Shown in pieces: positions 35,353 through 45,421 of a stretch of DNA of 64,000 nt. A program made the translations under genes and the position numbers. The notes under the pieces were generated by a model. That model did not search any database and was not told the DNA's origin. It saw nothing but the letters and a program-made list of their open reading frames with translations. The stretch covers positions 5,580,001 to 5,644,000 of the forward strand of contig NZ_JAJJMM010000001.1 in the NCBI RefSeq assembly GCF_020905295.1. Direction: 5' to 3'. The DNA is from Flavobacterium piscisymbiosum (lineage in GTDB: Bacteria > Bacteroidota > Bacteroidia > Flavobacteriales > Flavobacteriaceae). The stretch's first letter is position 1. Each line of letters starts with the position of its first letter.

Positions 35353-35496
35353 ATGATAAAATCAAAAAAGAAGGCTGTACAGCCTAAAAAACCCTATGCG
35401 GTTTTGCGAACAATTATCACTGTTCTGATTTGTCTTTTACTGCTTTTGGGAGTCGGTGCAAGAATTTACCACTTCTTCACTGTACACCGTCCTTAA
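35353..35496 (+). CDS. small single-helix membrane protein
   Basis: A 47-residue protein starting MIKSKKKAVQPKKPYAVL, with one membrane helix (about residues 17-38, ending LLLLLGVGA). It is similar in design to the 57-residue protein at 32434. It stands before the RND pump gene, possibly as an accessory peptide. The frame continues upstream to 35308, but the basic-plus-helix design favours this start. Confidence 0.5.
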   Translation: MIKSKKKAVQPKKPYAVLRTIITVLICLLLLLGVGARIYHFFTVHRP

Positions 35497-35662
35497 AAGA
35501 ACAGGCAAATTCATCAGTATACTGCACTTAGATCGCAGTGCTCACCCAATTTCCATTTTTTTTTAGCAATGCCCATCTCATATGGCATGCCATTAATAAT
35601 GCAGATAAAACAGGGAGAGATCATCAAAAACCGCTTTTATACATTTAATTTACAACAAGATA

Positions 35663-38600
35663 ATGTTAGATAAAATAATTCATTTTAGTATCAATAATAA
35701 GTTTATTATTGGACTATTCACTCTGGTACTTATAGCTGTAGGGAGCTATTCGCTTTACACGCTCCCGATCGACGCATTACCGGATATTACCAACAATCAG
35801 GTACAGATTATCACCAGCTCCCCTACACTTGCCACTCAGGAGGTGGAACAATTCATCACTTATCCAATTGAGCAGTCTGTAAAATCAATTCCCAGAATGG
35901 TTGAACTTCGTTCAATCAGTCGCTTCGGACTGAGTGTCGTGACAGTGGTATTTGAGGAAAACGTTGATATCTACTGGGCACGCGCCCAAATTGCCGAAAG
36001 AATAAAAGAAGCAGAAAACACAATACCAAAAGGTGTAGGAGTTCCCGAAATGGCTCCCCTTAGTACTGGATTGGGAGAAATTTACCAATACGTGGTATTC
36101 CCTAAAAAAGGGTATGAAAACAAATTCAATGCTACTGAATTAAAGACAATTCAGGATTGGATTATCAAGCCCCAGCTTATCGGAACAAAAGGAGTTGCCG
36201 AAGTCAACACGCTGGGAGGCGTGCTTAAACAATACGAGATTGCTGTTCAGCCTGACAAGCTCAAAAGCATGAATACCACGATAACGGAAATTTTCGATGC
36301 GCTGGAAAACAACAATGAAAATACCGGAGGTGCATATATCGATAAAAAGCCTTATGCCTACTTTATCAGAGGTATCGGTATGGTTAATAATATCGATGAC
36401 ATTAATAAGATCGTAGTGAAAAACCAAAATGGAATTCCTATCCTTATTCGTGATGTCGCCAAGGTTCAGATTGGCGCGGGAATCCGTTATGGAGCTGTTA
36501 CCAAAGATGGTAAGGGCGAAGAGGTTTCAGGGATGGTAATGATGCTGAAAGGTGAAAACAGCGGTGAGATTGTAAAGATCGTTAAAGAAAGAATGGAGCA
36601 GATCAAAAAATCACTCCCTGAAGGCGTAGAAATTGAACCTTTCATGGACAGGACTGTACTGGTAAATAAAGCCATTTCAACTGTCGAAAAAAATCTAATA
36701 GAAGGTGCCCTTATTGTAATATTCATCCTGGTACTCCTGCTGGGTAACTGGAGGGCCGGACTTGTCGTAGCTTCTGTTATTCCCCTGGCATTGTTGTTTG
36801 CAATCACGATGATGAAACTATTTGGTGTCAGCGGTAATCTGATGAGCCTTGGAGCTATAGATTTTGGTCTTATTGTAGATGGTGCCGTTATCATCGTTGA
36901 AGCTATTATTCATCGACTCCAGGTTAGCAATAAAGGCAAGCTGAATACAGCAGAAATGAACGAAGAAGTATATCAGGCCTCTTCTAAAATCAGAAGCAGC
37001 GCCGCCTTTGGGGAAATCATCATTCTTATAGTTTATCTGCCGATTCTTGCCCTTGTCGGCATTGAAGGAAAAATGTTTGGACCTATGGCACAAACGGTTT
37101 CTTTTGCGATTCTGGGTGCTTTCATACTCTCACTGACCTATGTTCCAATGATGTCTGCACTGGCTCTTAAAAAAGAGACCGGGCATAAGAAAAACATAAG
37201 TGACAAAATAATCGATTCCATTTATCGCTTCTACAGTCCTTTATTGGAAAAAGCGCTAAAAGTAAGGGCCGCCGTAATAGGCGTAGCGCTGGCTCTGTTT
37301 GTCGTTGCCCTGCTTGTTTTTAATTCACTGGGAGGTGAATTTATTCCACAGCTTGATGAGGGAGATATTGCTACACACCTTATTATCGCATCAGGAAGTT
37401 CGCTTACACAGGAAATAGAAGCCACCACAAAGGCAGAAAAAATACTGAGAGCTAAATTTCCTGAAATCAAAATGATCGTTACCAAGATTGGTAGTGCTGA
37501 GATACCGACAGATCCGATGCCGATTGAAGCGGGTGATATGATCATTACACTAAAAGATAAAAGTGAATGGACTTCAGCTGAAACCAAAGAGGAATTGATG
37601 GAAAAAATGGAAGAGGCCCTTGAGGAGATTCCGGGAGCTTCAACTGAATTTTCACAGCCAATCCAAATGCGATTCAATGAGCTTATGACCGGAGTACGAA
37701 GCGATGTTGCTATTAAAATATTTGGCGAAGATATCGACATGCTGGTTAGCAAAGGTGAAGAAGTTGTACAGCTTATAAAAGGCGTGAAAGGCGTTGCAGA
37801 TGCAAAAGCAGAACGCGTTGCGGGTCTTCCGCAAATTACAATCCGCTACAATAAAGATAAATTAGCCCTTTATGGCCTAAAAATTGGCGACTTGAATAAA
37901 GTAGTTCGTATGGGATTTGCCGGTGAAGCCGCAGGCGTTGTATATGAAGGCGAAAAGCGTTTTGACATGGTCGTGAGACTGGACAACGAAAGCCGAAAGG
38001 ATATTGAAAACTTACGAACACTTTTCATCACACTCCCATCAGGAAGCCAGATTCCCCTTGAGCAGATCGCAGATGTAAATTATGAAGATGGTCCTATGCA
38101 GATCTCACGTGAGAACGGAAAGAGAAGAATTGTTGTCGGTTTTAATGTCCGCGGAGGCGATGTGGAAAGTATTGTAAAGGAAATTCAGGCTAAACTTGAT
38201 GCTAAATTAAAATTGCCGGACGGCTATTATACCACCTACGGAGGGTCTTTTGAGAACCTTATCGATGCCAGCAAGCGTCTTTCTATAGCAGTTCCTATTG
38301 CTCTTGGACTAATTTTGATTTTACTTTATTTTACTTTCAATTCTATCAAGCAGTCATTACTGATCTTTACAGCCATACCATTATCGGCAATTGGCGGAAT
38401 TTTTGCCCTCTGGATTCGTGATATGCCCTTTAGTATATCTGCCGGAGTTGGATTTATAGCGTTATTCGGTGTAGCAGTACTTAATGGTATTGTGCTTATC
38501 GGATATTTTAACCAATTAAAAGCGGAGGGCATGCAGGATGTATATGACCGAATTAGAGAAGGAACCAAAGTCAGACTGCGTCCTGTGATCATGACAGCTG

Positions 38601-40012
38601 CAGTAGCATCACTGGGATTTCTTCCAATGGCCATCAGCACCAATGCTGGTGCAGAAGTGCAAAAACCGCTTGCAACTGTTGTTATTGGAGGACTTATTAC
38701 TGCAACATTGCTGACACTGATAGTACTTCCCATCCTTTATCTGTATTTTGAAAAAGGTATTGGCAAGATCAAAAATCCTGGAAAAGCGGCTCTTACTGTT
38801 TTGGTTTTGGCTCTGTGTTCTATGACAGCAAGTGCCCAGGCACCTGTGCAGTCCATGAATTTGGGAACAGCCCTTGACCTTGGTTTGAAAAATAATAAAA
38901 GGATACAGGCATCCCAGCTCGATACACAGGCACAATCGCAATTGCTGCGCTCGGCGTGGGATCTTCCAAAAACCGAATTCCTTGGAACTTTCGGGAAAAT
39001 CAACTCGCAGGCCAATGACAAAAACATTAGTGTAACACAGGGAATCAGCCCATTTCAGATCGGTGCTCGCAAAAAACTGCTGACAGAATACAGCAACGCA
39101 AGCCAGACAAGATTAGGTATTACTAAACAGGAAATAAAATACAGTATTCGCCAATCCTGGAACACAATGCTGTATTTTCAAAAACAAAATCGCATTCTTG
39201 AAAAACAGAATGTGATTCTGCAGAAGTTTGTAAAGTCAGCAGCTCTTAAATTCCAGACAGGGGAAACCAACTCTCTGGAAAAATCTATTGCCCTTGCCAA
39301 ACAGCAGGAACTGGAACAGCGTATTAAGGAAAACAGCACACAGCTCCAGGTTGAAATCTCCAACCTGAAAACCCTTATGGATCTTGACAGCGATTTTATG
39401 GCTTCCGATACCACTTTTGTGCAAATACCGTTTGCTGTTGTCGCTGACACTGCCCTTGTGAAACAAAATCCAGGTCTTCAGCTTTCTGAGAATCAGGTAA
39501 AAATTGCCCAGGCCAATTATAAAGTTCAAAAGTCTGTGCTACTTCCTGATTTTTCAGCAGGATACTTTATACAATCCATCAGCGGAAGCCAGGATCCTTA
39601 CAGCACTGCCATAGCAGATAAATCGCTGCAGTTCCAAGGCTTCTCAGTGGGAGTTTCCCTTCCTGTGTTTGCCGGAAGCGGTACCGCCAGATCAAAGGCA
39701 GCCAAAACTACCATAGAGGTCGAAAAAAAGAATTCCGAATATCTCTATGCTCAGGTAAAAACTCAATTTGAACAATTGACCAAACAGCTCCAGACCTATC
39801 AGTCATTGATTGACTTTTACCAGAACACTGCAATTGCGAATGCTAATTCAATAATCCGAAACGCAACAAAGGGATATCAAAACGGCGATATTTCGTATGT
39901 TGAATATGTTCAAAGTATAGAAACAGCTTCCACGATACAATTAAACTATAATGATGCTATCAGCAAATACAATCAGACAGTAATTGCAATTCAGTATTTA
40001 ATAAATCAATAA
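35663..40012 (+). CDS. czcA: CzcA/CusA-type RND metal efflux pump fused to a TolC-like channel
   Basis: A 1449-residue fusion. Residues 1 to about 1035 are an HME-RND pump: LPIDALPDITNNQVQI, twelve membrane helices, GAIDFGLIVDGAVIIVEA, GEFIPQLDEGD and the C-terminal repeat. After residue ~1035 a second signal-peptide-like segment (LTVLVLALCSMTASAQA) is followed by a ~390-residue outer-membrane-factor domain (NLGTALDLGLKNNKRIQASQ and two long helical arms) of the CzcC/TolC type. It would expel Zn, Co, Cd, Cu or similar metals in one polypeptide; the metal is not certain. Such fusions are known in Bacteroidota. The CzcB adaptor follows 12 bp later. Confidence 0.93.
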   Translation: MLDKIIHFSINNKFIIGLFTLVLIAVGSYSLYTLPIDALPDITNNQVQIITSSPTLATQEVEQFITYPIEQSVKSIPRMVELRSISRFGLSVVTVVFEENVDIYWARAQIAERIKEAENTIPKGVGVPEMAPLSTGLGEIYQYVVFPKKGYENKFNATELKTIQDWIIKPQLIGTKGVAEVNTLGGVLKQYEIAVQPDKLKSMNTTITEIFDALENNNENTGGAYIDKKPYAYFIRGIGMVNNIDDINKIVVKNQNGIPILIRDVAKVQIGAGIRYGAVTKDGKGEEVSGMVMMLKGENSGEIVKIVKERMEQIKKSLPEGVEIEPFMDRTVLVNKAISTVEKNLIEGALIVIFILVLLLGNWRAGLVVASVIPLALLFAITMMKLFGVSGNLMSLGAIDFGLIVDGAVIIVEAIIHRLQVSNKGKLNTAEMNEEVYQASSKIRSSAAFGEIIILIVYLPILALVGIEGKMFGPMAQTVSFAILGAFILSLTYVPMMSALALKKETGHKKNISDKIIDSIYRFYSPLLEKALKVRAAVIGVALALFVVALLVFNSLGGEFIPQLDEGDIATHLIIASGSSLTQEIEATTKAEKILRAKFPEIKMIVTKIGSAEIPTDPMPIEAGDMIITLKDKSEWTSAETKEELMEKMEEALEEIPGASTEFSQPIQMRFNELMTGVRSDVAIKIFGEDIDMLVSKGEEVVQLIKGVKGVADAKAERVAGLPQITIRYNKDKLALYGLKIGDLNKVVRMGFAGEAAGVVYEGEKRFDMVVRLDNESRKDIENLRTLFITLPSGSQIPLEQIADVNYEDGPMQISRENGKRRIVVGFNVRGGDVESIVKEIQAKLDAKLKLPDGYYTTYGGSFENLIDASKRLSIAVPIALGLILILLYFTFNSIKQSLLIFTAIPLSAIGGIFALWIRDMPFSISAGVGFIALFGVAVLNGIVLIGYFNQLKAEGMQDVYDRIREGTKVRLRPVIMTAAVASLGFLPMAISTNAGAEVQKPLATVVIGGLITATLLTLIVLPILYLYFEKGIGKIKNPGKAALTVLVLALCSMTASAQAPVQSMNLGTALDLGLKNNKRIQASQLDTQAQSQLLRSAWDLPKTEFLGTFGKINSQANDKNISVTQGISPFQIGARKKLLTEYSNASQTRLGITKQEIKYSIRQSWNTMLYFQKQNRILEKQNVILQKFVKSAALKFQTGETNSLEKSIALAKQQELEQRIKENSTQLQVEISNLKTLMDLDSDFMASDTTFVQIPFAVVADTALVKQNPGLQLSENQVKIAQANYKVQKSVLLPDFSAGYFIQSISGSQDPYSTAIADKSLQFQGFSVGVSLPVFAGSGTARSKAAKTTIEVEKKNSEYLYAQVKTQFEQLTKQLQTYQSLIDFYQNTAIANANSIIRNATKGYQNGDISYVEYVQSIETASTIQLNYNDAISKYNQTVIAIQYLINQ

Positions 40013-40023
40013 TTTAAGTTATA

Positions 40024-41286
40024 ATGAAAAAATCAAATATAATATATGCAATAGGCGCTGCTTTAGTAATTGCAATAATCCTTTATTTTACACTTCGCAA
40101 AACAGATGCTGAGGTTCCAAAAGAAGAAGCGAAAACCGAAGAAAAGCAGGGTGCGGGAATCAAAGAAGTAGAACTAAATGAAGCTCAGTTTACAGGATCA
40201 AAAATAGAGCTTGGAGGCTTTTCCCAGAAAAATCTAAGTGATGTTATCAATGCTAACGGTTATACAAAACTGCCTCCGCAGAATCAGGCAGATGTATCTG
40301 TCTTTACAACCGGAATCGTTAAAAGTATATCTGTCATAGAAGGCCAGCACGTGAATAAAGGACAAGTTATTGCCACTATTGAAAGTCCTGAATTCTCCAA
40401 AATGCAGGAGGCCTACCTTACTTCTAAAAGCAATTTAGAGTATCTTAAACTGGAATTTGAAAGACAAAAAATCCTGAGCGCTGAGGAAGTTAACTCTAAG
40501 AAAGTATTCCAGCAGACCAAATCCAATTATGAAATTGAAAAGGCTAGATTCAGTTCTCTTCAAAGACAGTTATCAACGTTAAACATTAACCCAAATGGAC
40601 CTGCAACCTCAACTGTGGCTGTAAAAGCGCCCATTTCAGGATTTATAACTGAAATTAATATCAAATTGGGAAGTAATGTTGAAGCGGGAAAACCACTTCT
40701 TGGCATTGTAGATAATTCAAAACTGCACGTTGATCTGCTGGTTTACGAAAAAGACCTCCGTAAGGTAAAACCGGGACAGGACGTAAGATTTATACTGACC
40801 AATCAGGACAATACTGAAATTAAAGGAAAAATTTTCAGTGTCGGCAAATCTTTTGAAAATGAAACTAAATCTGTTGCAGTTCACGCGGATATCATCAATG
40901 AAAAACAGCAGTTAATTCCTGGAATGTATATAAATGCTCTTATTGATATCGGGATAAAGTCCGTGAGTGCACTTCCTTTGGAAGCTATAGTTAAAGCTGA
41001 CGGGCGTGAATTTATATTTGTTCTTGAAGAGGGACATAAGGAAGAAGACGCCCACGATGACAAGCAGGGGCATGCTCATGATGATGGCGACAAACACGAA
41101 GAAAGTGAAGGCAAAACCTACCACTTTCAGCGTATAGAAGTAAAAACAGGAACTTCACAACTGGGATTCATACAAGTAACGCTGCTTCAGAAAATCGATG
41201 AAGGTTCTAAAATTGTGACCAAAGGGGCCTATTATATTCAAAGCCATTTATTGAAAAGTGAAGGCGGCGGAGGTCATGACCACTAA
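40024..41286 (+). CDS. czcB: CzcB-type RND periplasmic adaptor with His-rich tail
   Basis: A 420-residue adaptor with an N-terminal membrane anchor (about 5-23). The barrel-sandwich half reads VFTTGIVKSISVIEGQHVNK, then coiled coils (KSNLEYLKLEFERQKILSAE), then KAPISGFITEINIKLGSNVE. The C-terminal region has a metal-binding loop rich in His/Asp/Glu (HKEEDAHDDKQGHAHDDGDK) and ends GGGGHDH, fitting zinc or nickel handling. It links the inner-membrane pump to the channel. A terminator-like hairpin lies at 41626-41657. Confidence 0.93.
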   Translation: MKKSNIIYAIGAALVIAIILYFTLRKTDAEVPKEEAKTEEKQGAGIKEVELNEAQFTGSKIELGGFSQKNLSDVINANGYTKLPPQNQADVSVFTTGIVKSISVIEGQHVNKGQVIATIESPEFSKMQEAYLTSKSNLEYLKLEFERQKILSAEEVNSKKVFQQTKSNYEIEKARFSSLQRQLSTLNINPNGPATSTVAVKAPISGFITEINIKLGSNVEAGKPLLGIVDNSKLHVDLLVYEKDLRKVKPGQDVRFILTNQDNTEIKGKIFSVGKSFENETKSVAVHADIINEKQQLIPGMYINALIDIGIKSVSALPLEAIVKADGREFIFVLEEGHKEEDAHDDKQGHAHDDGDKHEESEGKTYHFQRIEVKTGTSQLGFIQVTLLQKIDEGSKIVTKGAYYIQSHLLKSEGGGGHDH

Positions 41287-41710
41287 ATGATAATATTAAA
41301 ACCTGAGACATTAAAGGAAATCCTGTATTGATTGGTTTGATATTCAGTATATGTACAATTTTATCATACAGGACCACGACCAAAAACCCTCTGCCCATGA
41401 CGAACAAAAAAATGAGAATGAGACATACACACATTAGCTTATGGATGCCCAATGAATTGTGAAAAGGGAAATATGCAGTCTGCCAGATGAACTCATCAAA
41501 GTTAACTAGGAAAACAATGAGGGATATTAACATTAAACATGACCCAAAAAATCACCAGGGGCATAAACATTCGGTTGCTTTGTAACTTGAATTAAATGAA
41601 CCACTGGCGAAAATCAATCTAAGATACCAGGTACAGCATATAATGTACCTGGTTTTTAAAGGATTGTAAAAATTTTCATAGTTGGGAATAAATTCTTAAT
41701 TTAGATAGAT
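41287..41710. other. intergenic region with a terminator
   Basis: About 420 bases. ACCAGGTAC/GTACCTGGT (41626-41653) followed by TTTTT is a terminator for the czc operon. A short His-rich frame at 41517-41585 (MRDINIKHDPKNHQGHKHSV) is too short to call but shares the His-rich style of the neighbourhood. Confidence 0.6.
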
Positions 41711-42175
41711 ATGGATATTAACACAGAGCTCGTTATACTTCTTAAACTCTTGGTTTCCTTAGTTTTAGGATTCTTCATAGGCTTGGACAGGGAAAGGCAC
41801 GGCCATGATGCCGGAGTAAGGACCTACGCAGCGGTATCAATTGGTGCAACGCTGTTTACTTCCATTACAGTACATCTCGCATCTGACCCAGCTGCAGCAT
41901 CAAGGGTGATTGCCAATATTATAACAGGGGTGGGTTTTCTCGGCGCGGGAATTATCTACCGGAACAACCACGGGGGATCTTCACATGGCCTTACAACGGC
42001 CGCTACGGTCTGGTGTACATCGGCAGTCGGAGTCGCAGTGGGGCTCAACATGTATATAATTGCCGTGGCAAGTTCTGGCGCCTTGTATTTTTTACTGTCG
42101 CTTCATCACCAGAAATGGTATATCAGGTGGAAAAAAAAGATAAAATATGACCATACAGGTCATAAGGATTTATAA
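41711..42175 (+). CDS. MgtC/SapB family membrane protein
   Basis: A 154-residue protein with about four helices and the MgtC landmarks: LVLGFFIGLDRERHGHDAGV, RTYAAVSIGATLF, ITGVGFLGAGIIYR and SSHGLTTAATVWCTSAVGVA. MgtC/SapB proteins are linked to Mg2+ limitation and membrane physiology. It has only the membrane domain, without the C-terminal ACT-like tail of Salmonella MgtC. It is followed by bestrophin and a P-type ATPase in one strand run. Confidence 0.9.
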   Translation: MDINTELVILLKLLVSLVLGFFIGLDRERHGHDAGVRTYAAVSIGATLFTSITVHLASDPAAASRVIANIITGVGFLGAGIIYRNNHGGSSHGLTTAATVWCTSAVGVAVGLNMYIIAVASSGALYFLLSLHHQKWYIRWKKKIKYDHTGHKDL

Positions 42176-42243
42176 ATCATTTGAGATCATTGGTCCGGCC
42201 TGCGTGATAACCAATTTAACTCAAAACCTAAAAACCTGATAAT

Positions 42244-43125
42244 ATGCTAGTTAAAAACAACAAAAATTCCATACTGTTTTTTATTAAATCGATCTGGCTT
42301 GATATCGCCGCTGTCATGGCTTATGCTTTGGTAATAGGTACACTAGATCATAATACCATACTGCGGGAAATTGCAATACCTCTTCCCATAACCAGTATTA
42401 TGGGTACTATTGTGGGATTACTTCTGGCTTTTCGTACCGCACAGTCATATGACCGCTGGTGGGAAGCAAGAAAAGTATGGGGAGAAATTGTCAATGATTC
42501 CCGGACACTCATTAGACAGGTCAAGCAATTTATGCCTGAATCTGAAAATGACTTAAAAGAATTTGCCCAAAGACAGGTTATCTGGTGTTTTGCCTTATCG
42601 GAAAGCCTGAGAAAAATTCCATTCTCCCAGCGTGTTGTGTCTTATCTTGAGCAGCACAATATAATGGCAAATAATGTTCCTGCCGAACTTTTGAACAGGC
42701 ACGCCGACCAGCTGGCAATGATATCAAAAAATTTCAGCATAAATGACAATAAGCAGGTGCAGATCGATACTACCATTGCGCGCCTGAATGATGCTATGGG
42801 AAAATGCGAAAGGATTAAAAACACAGTGTTTCCAAAATCCTACAGCCTGCTGATTCACTTTCTGATTTACCTTCTCACCTCTATTCTTCCCTTTGGACTT
42901 GAAGACAGTTTTCCCGCACTTGAAATTGTCCTTACTCTTGTGATATCCTCAATGCTCATAGCTGTGGAAAAAACAGCCATAATTATGCAGGACCCATTTG
43001 AGAACAGTCCTCCGGACATACCTATGACAGCACTCTGCGCGGTTATAGAAAACAATATAAAGGAAATCTGCAGCGATACAGCCGTACCGCCAGTTCAAAT
43101 AAACTCCTACTACTACATTAACTAG
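42244..43125 (+). CDS. bestrophin-family ion channel protein
   Basis: A 293-residue protein with four membrane helices. Bestrophin core: LPITSIMGTIVGLLLAFRTA, QSYDRWWEARKVWGEIVNDS, LIRQVKQFMPE, then LIHFLIYLLTSILPFGLEDS and DPFENSPPDIPMTALC. Bacterial members form pentameric channels for anions or Na+. In this context it may help balance charge beside metal pumps; that is inference. It lies 68 bp after the MgtC gene. Confidence 0.9.
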   Translation: MLVKNNKNSILFFIKSIWLDIAAVMAYALVIGTLDHNTILREIAIPLPITSIMGTIVGLLLAFRTAQSYDRWWEARKVWGEIVNDSRTLIRQVKQFMPESENDLKEFAQRQVIWCFALSESLRKIPFSQRVVSYLEQHNIMANNVPAELLNRHADQLAMISKNFSINDNKQVQIDTTIARLNDAMGKCERIKNTVFPKSYSLLIHFLIYLLTSILPFGLEDSFPALEIVLTLVISSMLIAVEKTAIIMQDPFENSPPDIPMTALCAVIENNIKEICSDTAVPPVQINSYYYIN

Positions 43126-43175
43126 TTATATGATAACCGCGCGGTATTTTGTAATACTGCAATAAAAACTATATT

Positions 43176-45176
43176 ATGATTGAAAAGAAACAAAATACAG
43201 ATACTCCAAATGGAACTCCTGCCGGAGATCCAAAAGAAAACGAAAAAGTAACGGCTGTCCAGCAGGAAGAAATGCACTCGGATGATGACGGTCACAACCA
43301 CGGAGCAGAAGATACTGATTCAGGATGGAAAAGCCACTGGCAGCTTCTGCTTGCCATAGTTATACTTGTGGTAATGCTAGTACTTGAATTCGGGTTTGAG
43401 TTGGTCCCGGCCTTTCCGGCTGACCTTATAATATTTACCGCAGCATATCTCCTTGCAGGTTACAACGTTTTATATATGGCTTACAGAAAGGCCAAAAGAT
43501 TCGACTTTTTTAATGAATTTTTCTTAATGAGCGTTGCCACTATCGGTGCTTTTGCCATTGGATCCTATAGCGAGGGTGTTGCAGTGATGGCATTTTATTC
43601 CATAGGGGAATGGTTTCAGGACGCAGCGGTCAACCGCGCGAAAAGAAGCATTAAGGCGCTTTTGGACATCAGGCCCGATCAAGTTGCCGTGCAGCGGGAC
43701 GGCAACTTTGTGGTTGTCGATCCAAAAGAAGTAAAACCTGGTGAAATCATTCAGATAAAACCCGGTGAGAAAGTAGCCCTGGACGGCGAATTGATTTCCG
43801 AAAAGGCTTCCTTTAATACAGCAGCCCTGACTGGGGAAAGCAAGCCTGATACAAAAAATAAAGGAGAGCAGATTTACGCCGGAATGATTAATCTAAATAC
43901 GGTTGCCGAAGTAAAGGTGACTTCGCTTTTTCAGGACAGCAAGCTTAGCAAAATCCTTGAAATGGTTCAGGATGCCACCTCTCGTAAATCACAGACACAG
44001 CTCTTTATAAGCAGATTTGCAAAAGTATACACACCTATTGTTTTTGTCCTTGCTGTCGCAGTCTGTTTTGCTCCTTACCTCTTTGTAGACCCTTACGAGT
44101 TTAATGTCTGGTTCTACAGGGCTTTGGTATTTCTTGTGATCAGCTGCCCTTGTGCCCTTGTGGTTTCAATACCTTTGGGTTATTTTGGCGGAATAGGACT
44201 TGCCTCCCGAAATGGTATTTTATTTAAAGGTTCAAACTTCCTTGACGTGATGACTGAAATCAATGTAGTGGTCATGGATAAAACCGGAACGCTCACCGAA
44301 GGTATCTTTAAAGTACAGGAAATCAATACAAAAGAGATAGAAAAAGATGAACTCCTTAAATATGCGGCTGCTATCGAAAGCCAGTCCACCCATCCTATCG
44401 GGCTTGCAGTTGTAGAACATGCTGGCAAAGACACTATTAAAGGCGTAAAGATTTCCAATGTAGAGGAAATTTCCGGTCATGGTCTTAAAGGGACTATTGA
44501 TGGAAAAGAAGTACTTGCCGGAAATACCAAGCTGATGAAAAAATTTAACATCGAATATCCGTCTGAGGTCGATGCTATTGTCTATACTATTGTAGTGCTT
44601 GCCATTGACCAACAGTACAAGGGGCACATTACAATTGCAGATAAAATAAAGGAAGATGCCCCAAAAGCGATCAAAGATCTTCATGATTTAAAAATACAAA
44701 CCGTAATGCTTTCCGGAGACAAACAGACCGTTGTGGATGAAGTTTCCAAAAATCTTGGAATAGACAATGCTTATGGGGATTTACTCCCGGAAGGAAAAGT
44801 GGAGAAAGTAACGGCACTGAAAAATGAAGGGAAGAAAATTGCCTTTGTCGGTGATGGTGTAAATGATGCTCCCGTTGTGGCTCTGGCAGATGCAGGCATA
44901 GCTATGGGAGGACTTGGTAGTGATGCCACAATTGAAACAGCAGATATCGTGATACAAAACGACCAGCCCTCTAAAATTGTTACTGCCATTAAAATTGGAA
45001 AACTAACTAAGAAAATTGTGTGGCAGAATATAATCCTTGCAATGGTGGTTAAAGTAATAGTTCTGGCATTAGGTGCCGGAGGTGTGGCTACGCTTTGGGA
45101 AGCGGTAATCGCTGATGTCGGGGTATCTCTTATAGCTATCTTAAACGCTGTCAGGATACAGCGGTTAAAAATGTAA
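43176..45176 (+). CDS. heavy-metal P1B-type ATPase (ZntA/CadA-like)
   Basis: A 666-residue P-type ATPase: His-rich N-terminus (HSDDDGHNHGAEDTDSG) instead of a Cys-x-x-Cys HMA domain, eight membrane helices, phosphorylation DKTGTLTEG, TGE loop (LTGESKPDTK), the transport motif SCPCALVV, the HP motif STHPIGLA, and hinge GDGVNDAPVV. The CPC motif and His-rich head point to Zn/Cd/Co export from the cytosol. It is the last gene of the metal run before a strong terminator. Confidence 0.94.
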   Translation: MIEKKQNTDTPNGTPAGDPKENEKVTAVQQEEMHSDDDGHNHGAEDTDSGWKSHWQLLLAIVILVVMLVLEFGFELVPAFPADLIIFTAAYLLAGYNVLYMAYRKAKRFDFFNEFFLMSVATIGAFAIGSYSEGVAVMAFYSIGEWFQDAAVNRAKRSIKALLDIRPDQVAVQRDGNFVVVDPKEVKPGEIIQIKPGEKVALDGELISEKASFNTAALTGESKPDTKNKGEQIYAGMINLNTVAEVKVTSLFQDSKLSKILEMVQDATSRKSQTQLFISRFAKVYTPIVFVLAVAVCFAPYLFVDPYEFNVWFYRALVFLVISCPCALVVSIPLGYFGGIGLASRNGILFKGSNFLDVMTEINVVVMDKTGTLTEGIFKVQEINTKEIEKDELLKYAAAIESQSTHPIGLAVVEHAGKDTIKGVKISNVEEISGHGLKGTIDGKEVLAGNTKLMKKFNIEYPSEVDAIVYTIVVLAIDQQYKGHITIADKIKEDAPKAIKDLHDLKIQTVMLSGDKQTVVDEVSKNLGIDNAYGDLLPEGKVEKVTALKNEGKKIAFVGDGVNDAPVVALADAGIAMGGLGSDATIETADIVIQNDQPSKIVTAIKIGKLTKKIVWQNIILAMVVKVIVLALGAGGVATLWEAVIADVGVSLIAILNAVRIQRLKM

Positions 45177-45271
45177 TAACAATAACCGGCGGAACATTAC
45201 TGGTATTTACAAAATTAAAGCAGCTGGAAAATCATTATTATTTACGCAAAAAGATAGTATTTACATTTTAT

Positions 45272-45318
45272 AAACAGGGAGCAGACATCATCGAATAAAG
45301 ATGGCTGCTCCCTGTTTA
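45272..45318 (+). terminator. Rho-independent terminator
   Basis: AAACAGGGAGCAG and CTGCTCCCTGTTT arms with a 20-base loop, followed by T-rich sequence. It ends the metal operon after the P-type ATPase and precedes the convergent DUF1345 gene. Confidence 0.8.
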
Positions 45319-45421
45319 CTTTACAGTTTCTTGAGACAGCAGATTAGAAATTCCCGCTGAAATTGACTAAGATTATTAGTTTTCTTATGTTCTATCGCTC
45401 CACTTTTAATCTAACCAAAGG

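Noticed and set aside
41517..41585. 22-codon His-rich ORF
   Set aside because: Composition is suggestive, but it is too short and has no upstream signal.
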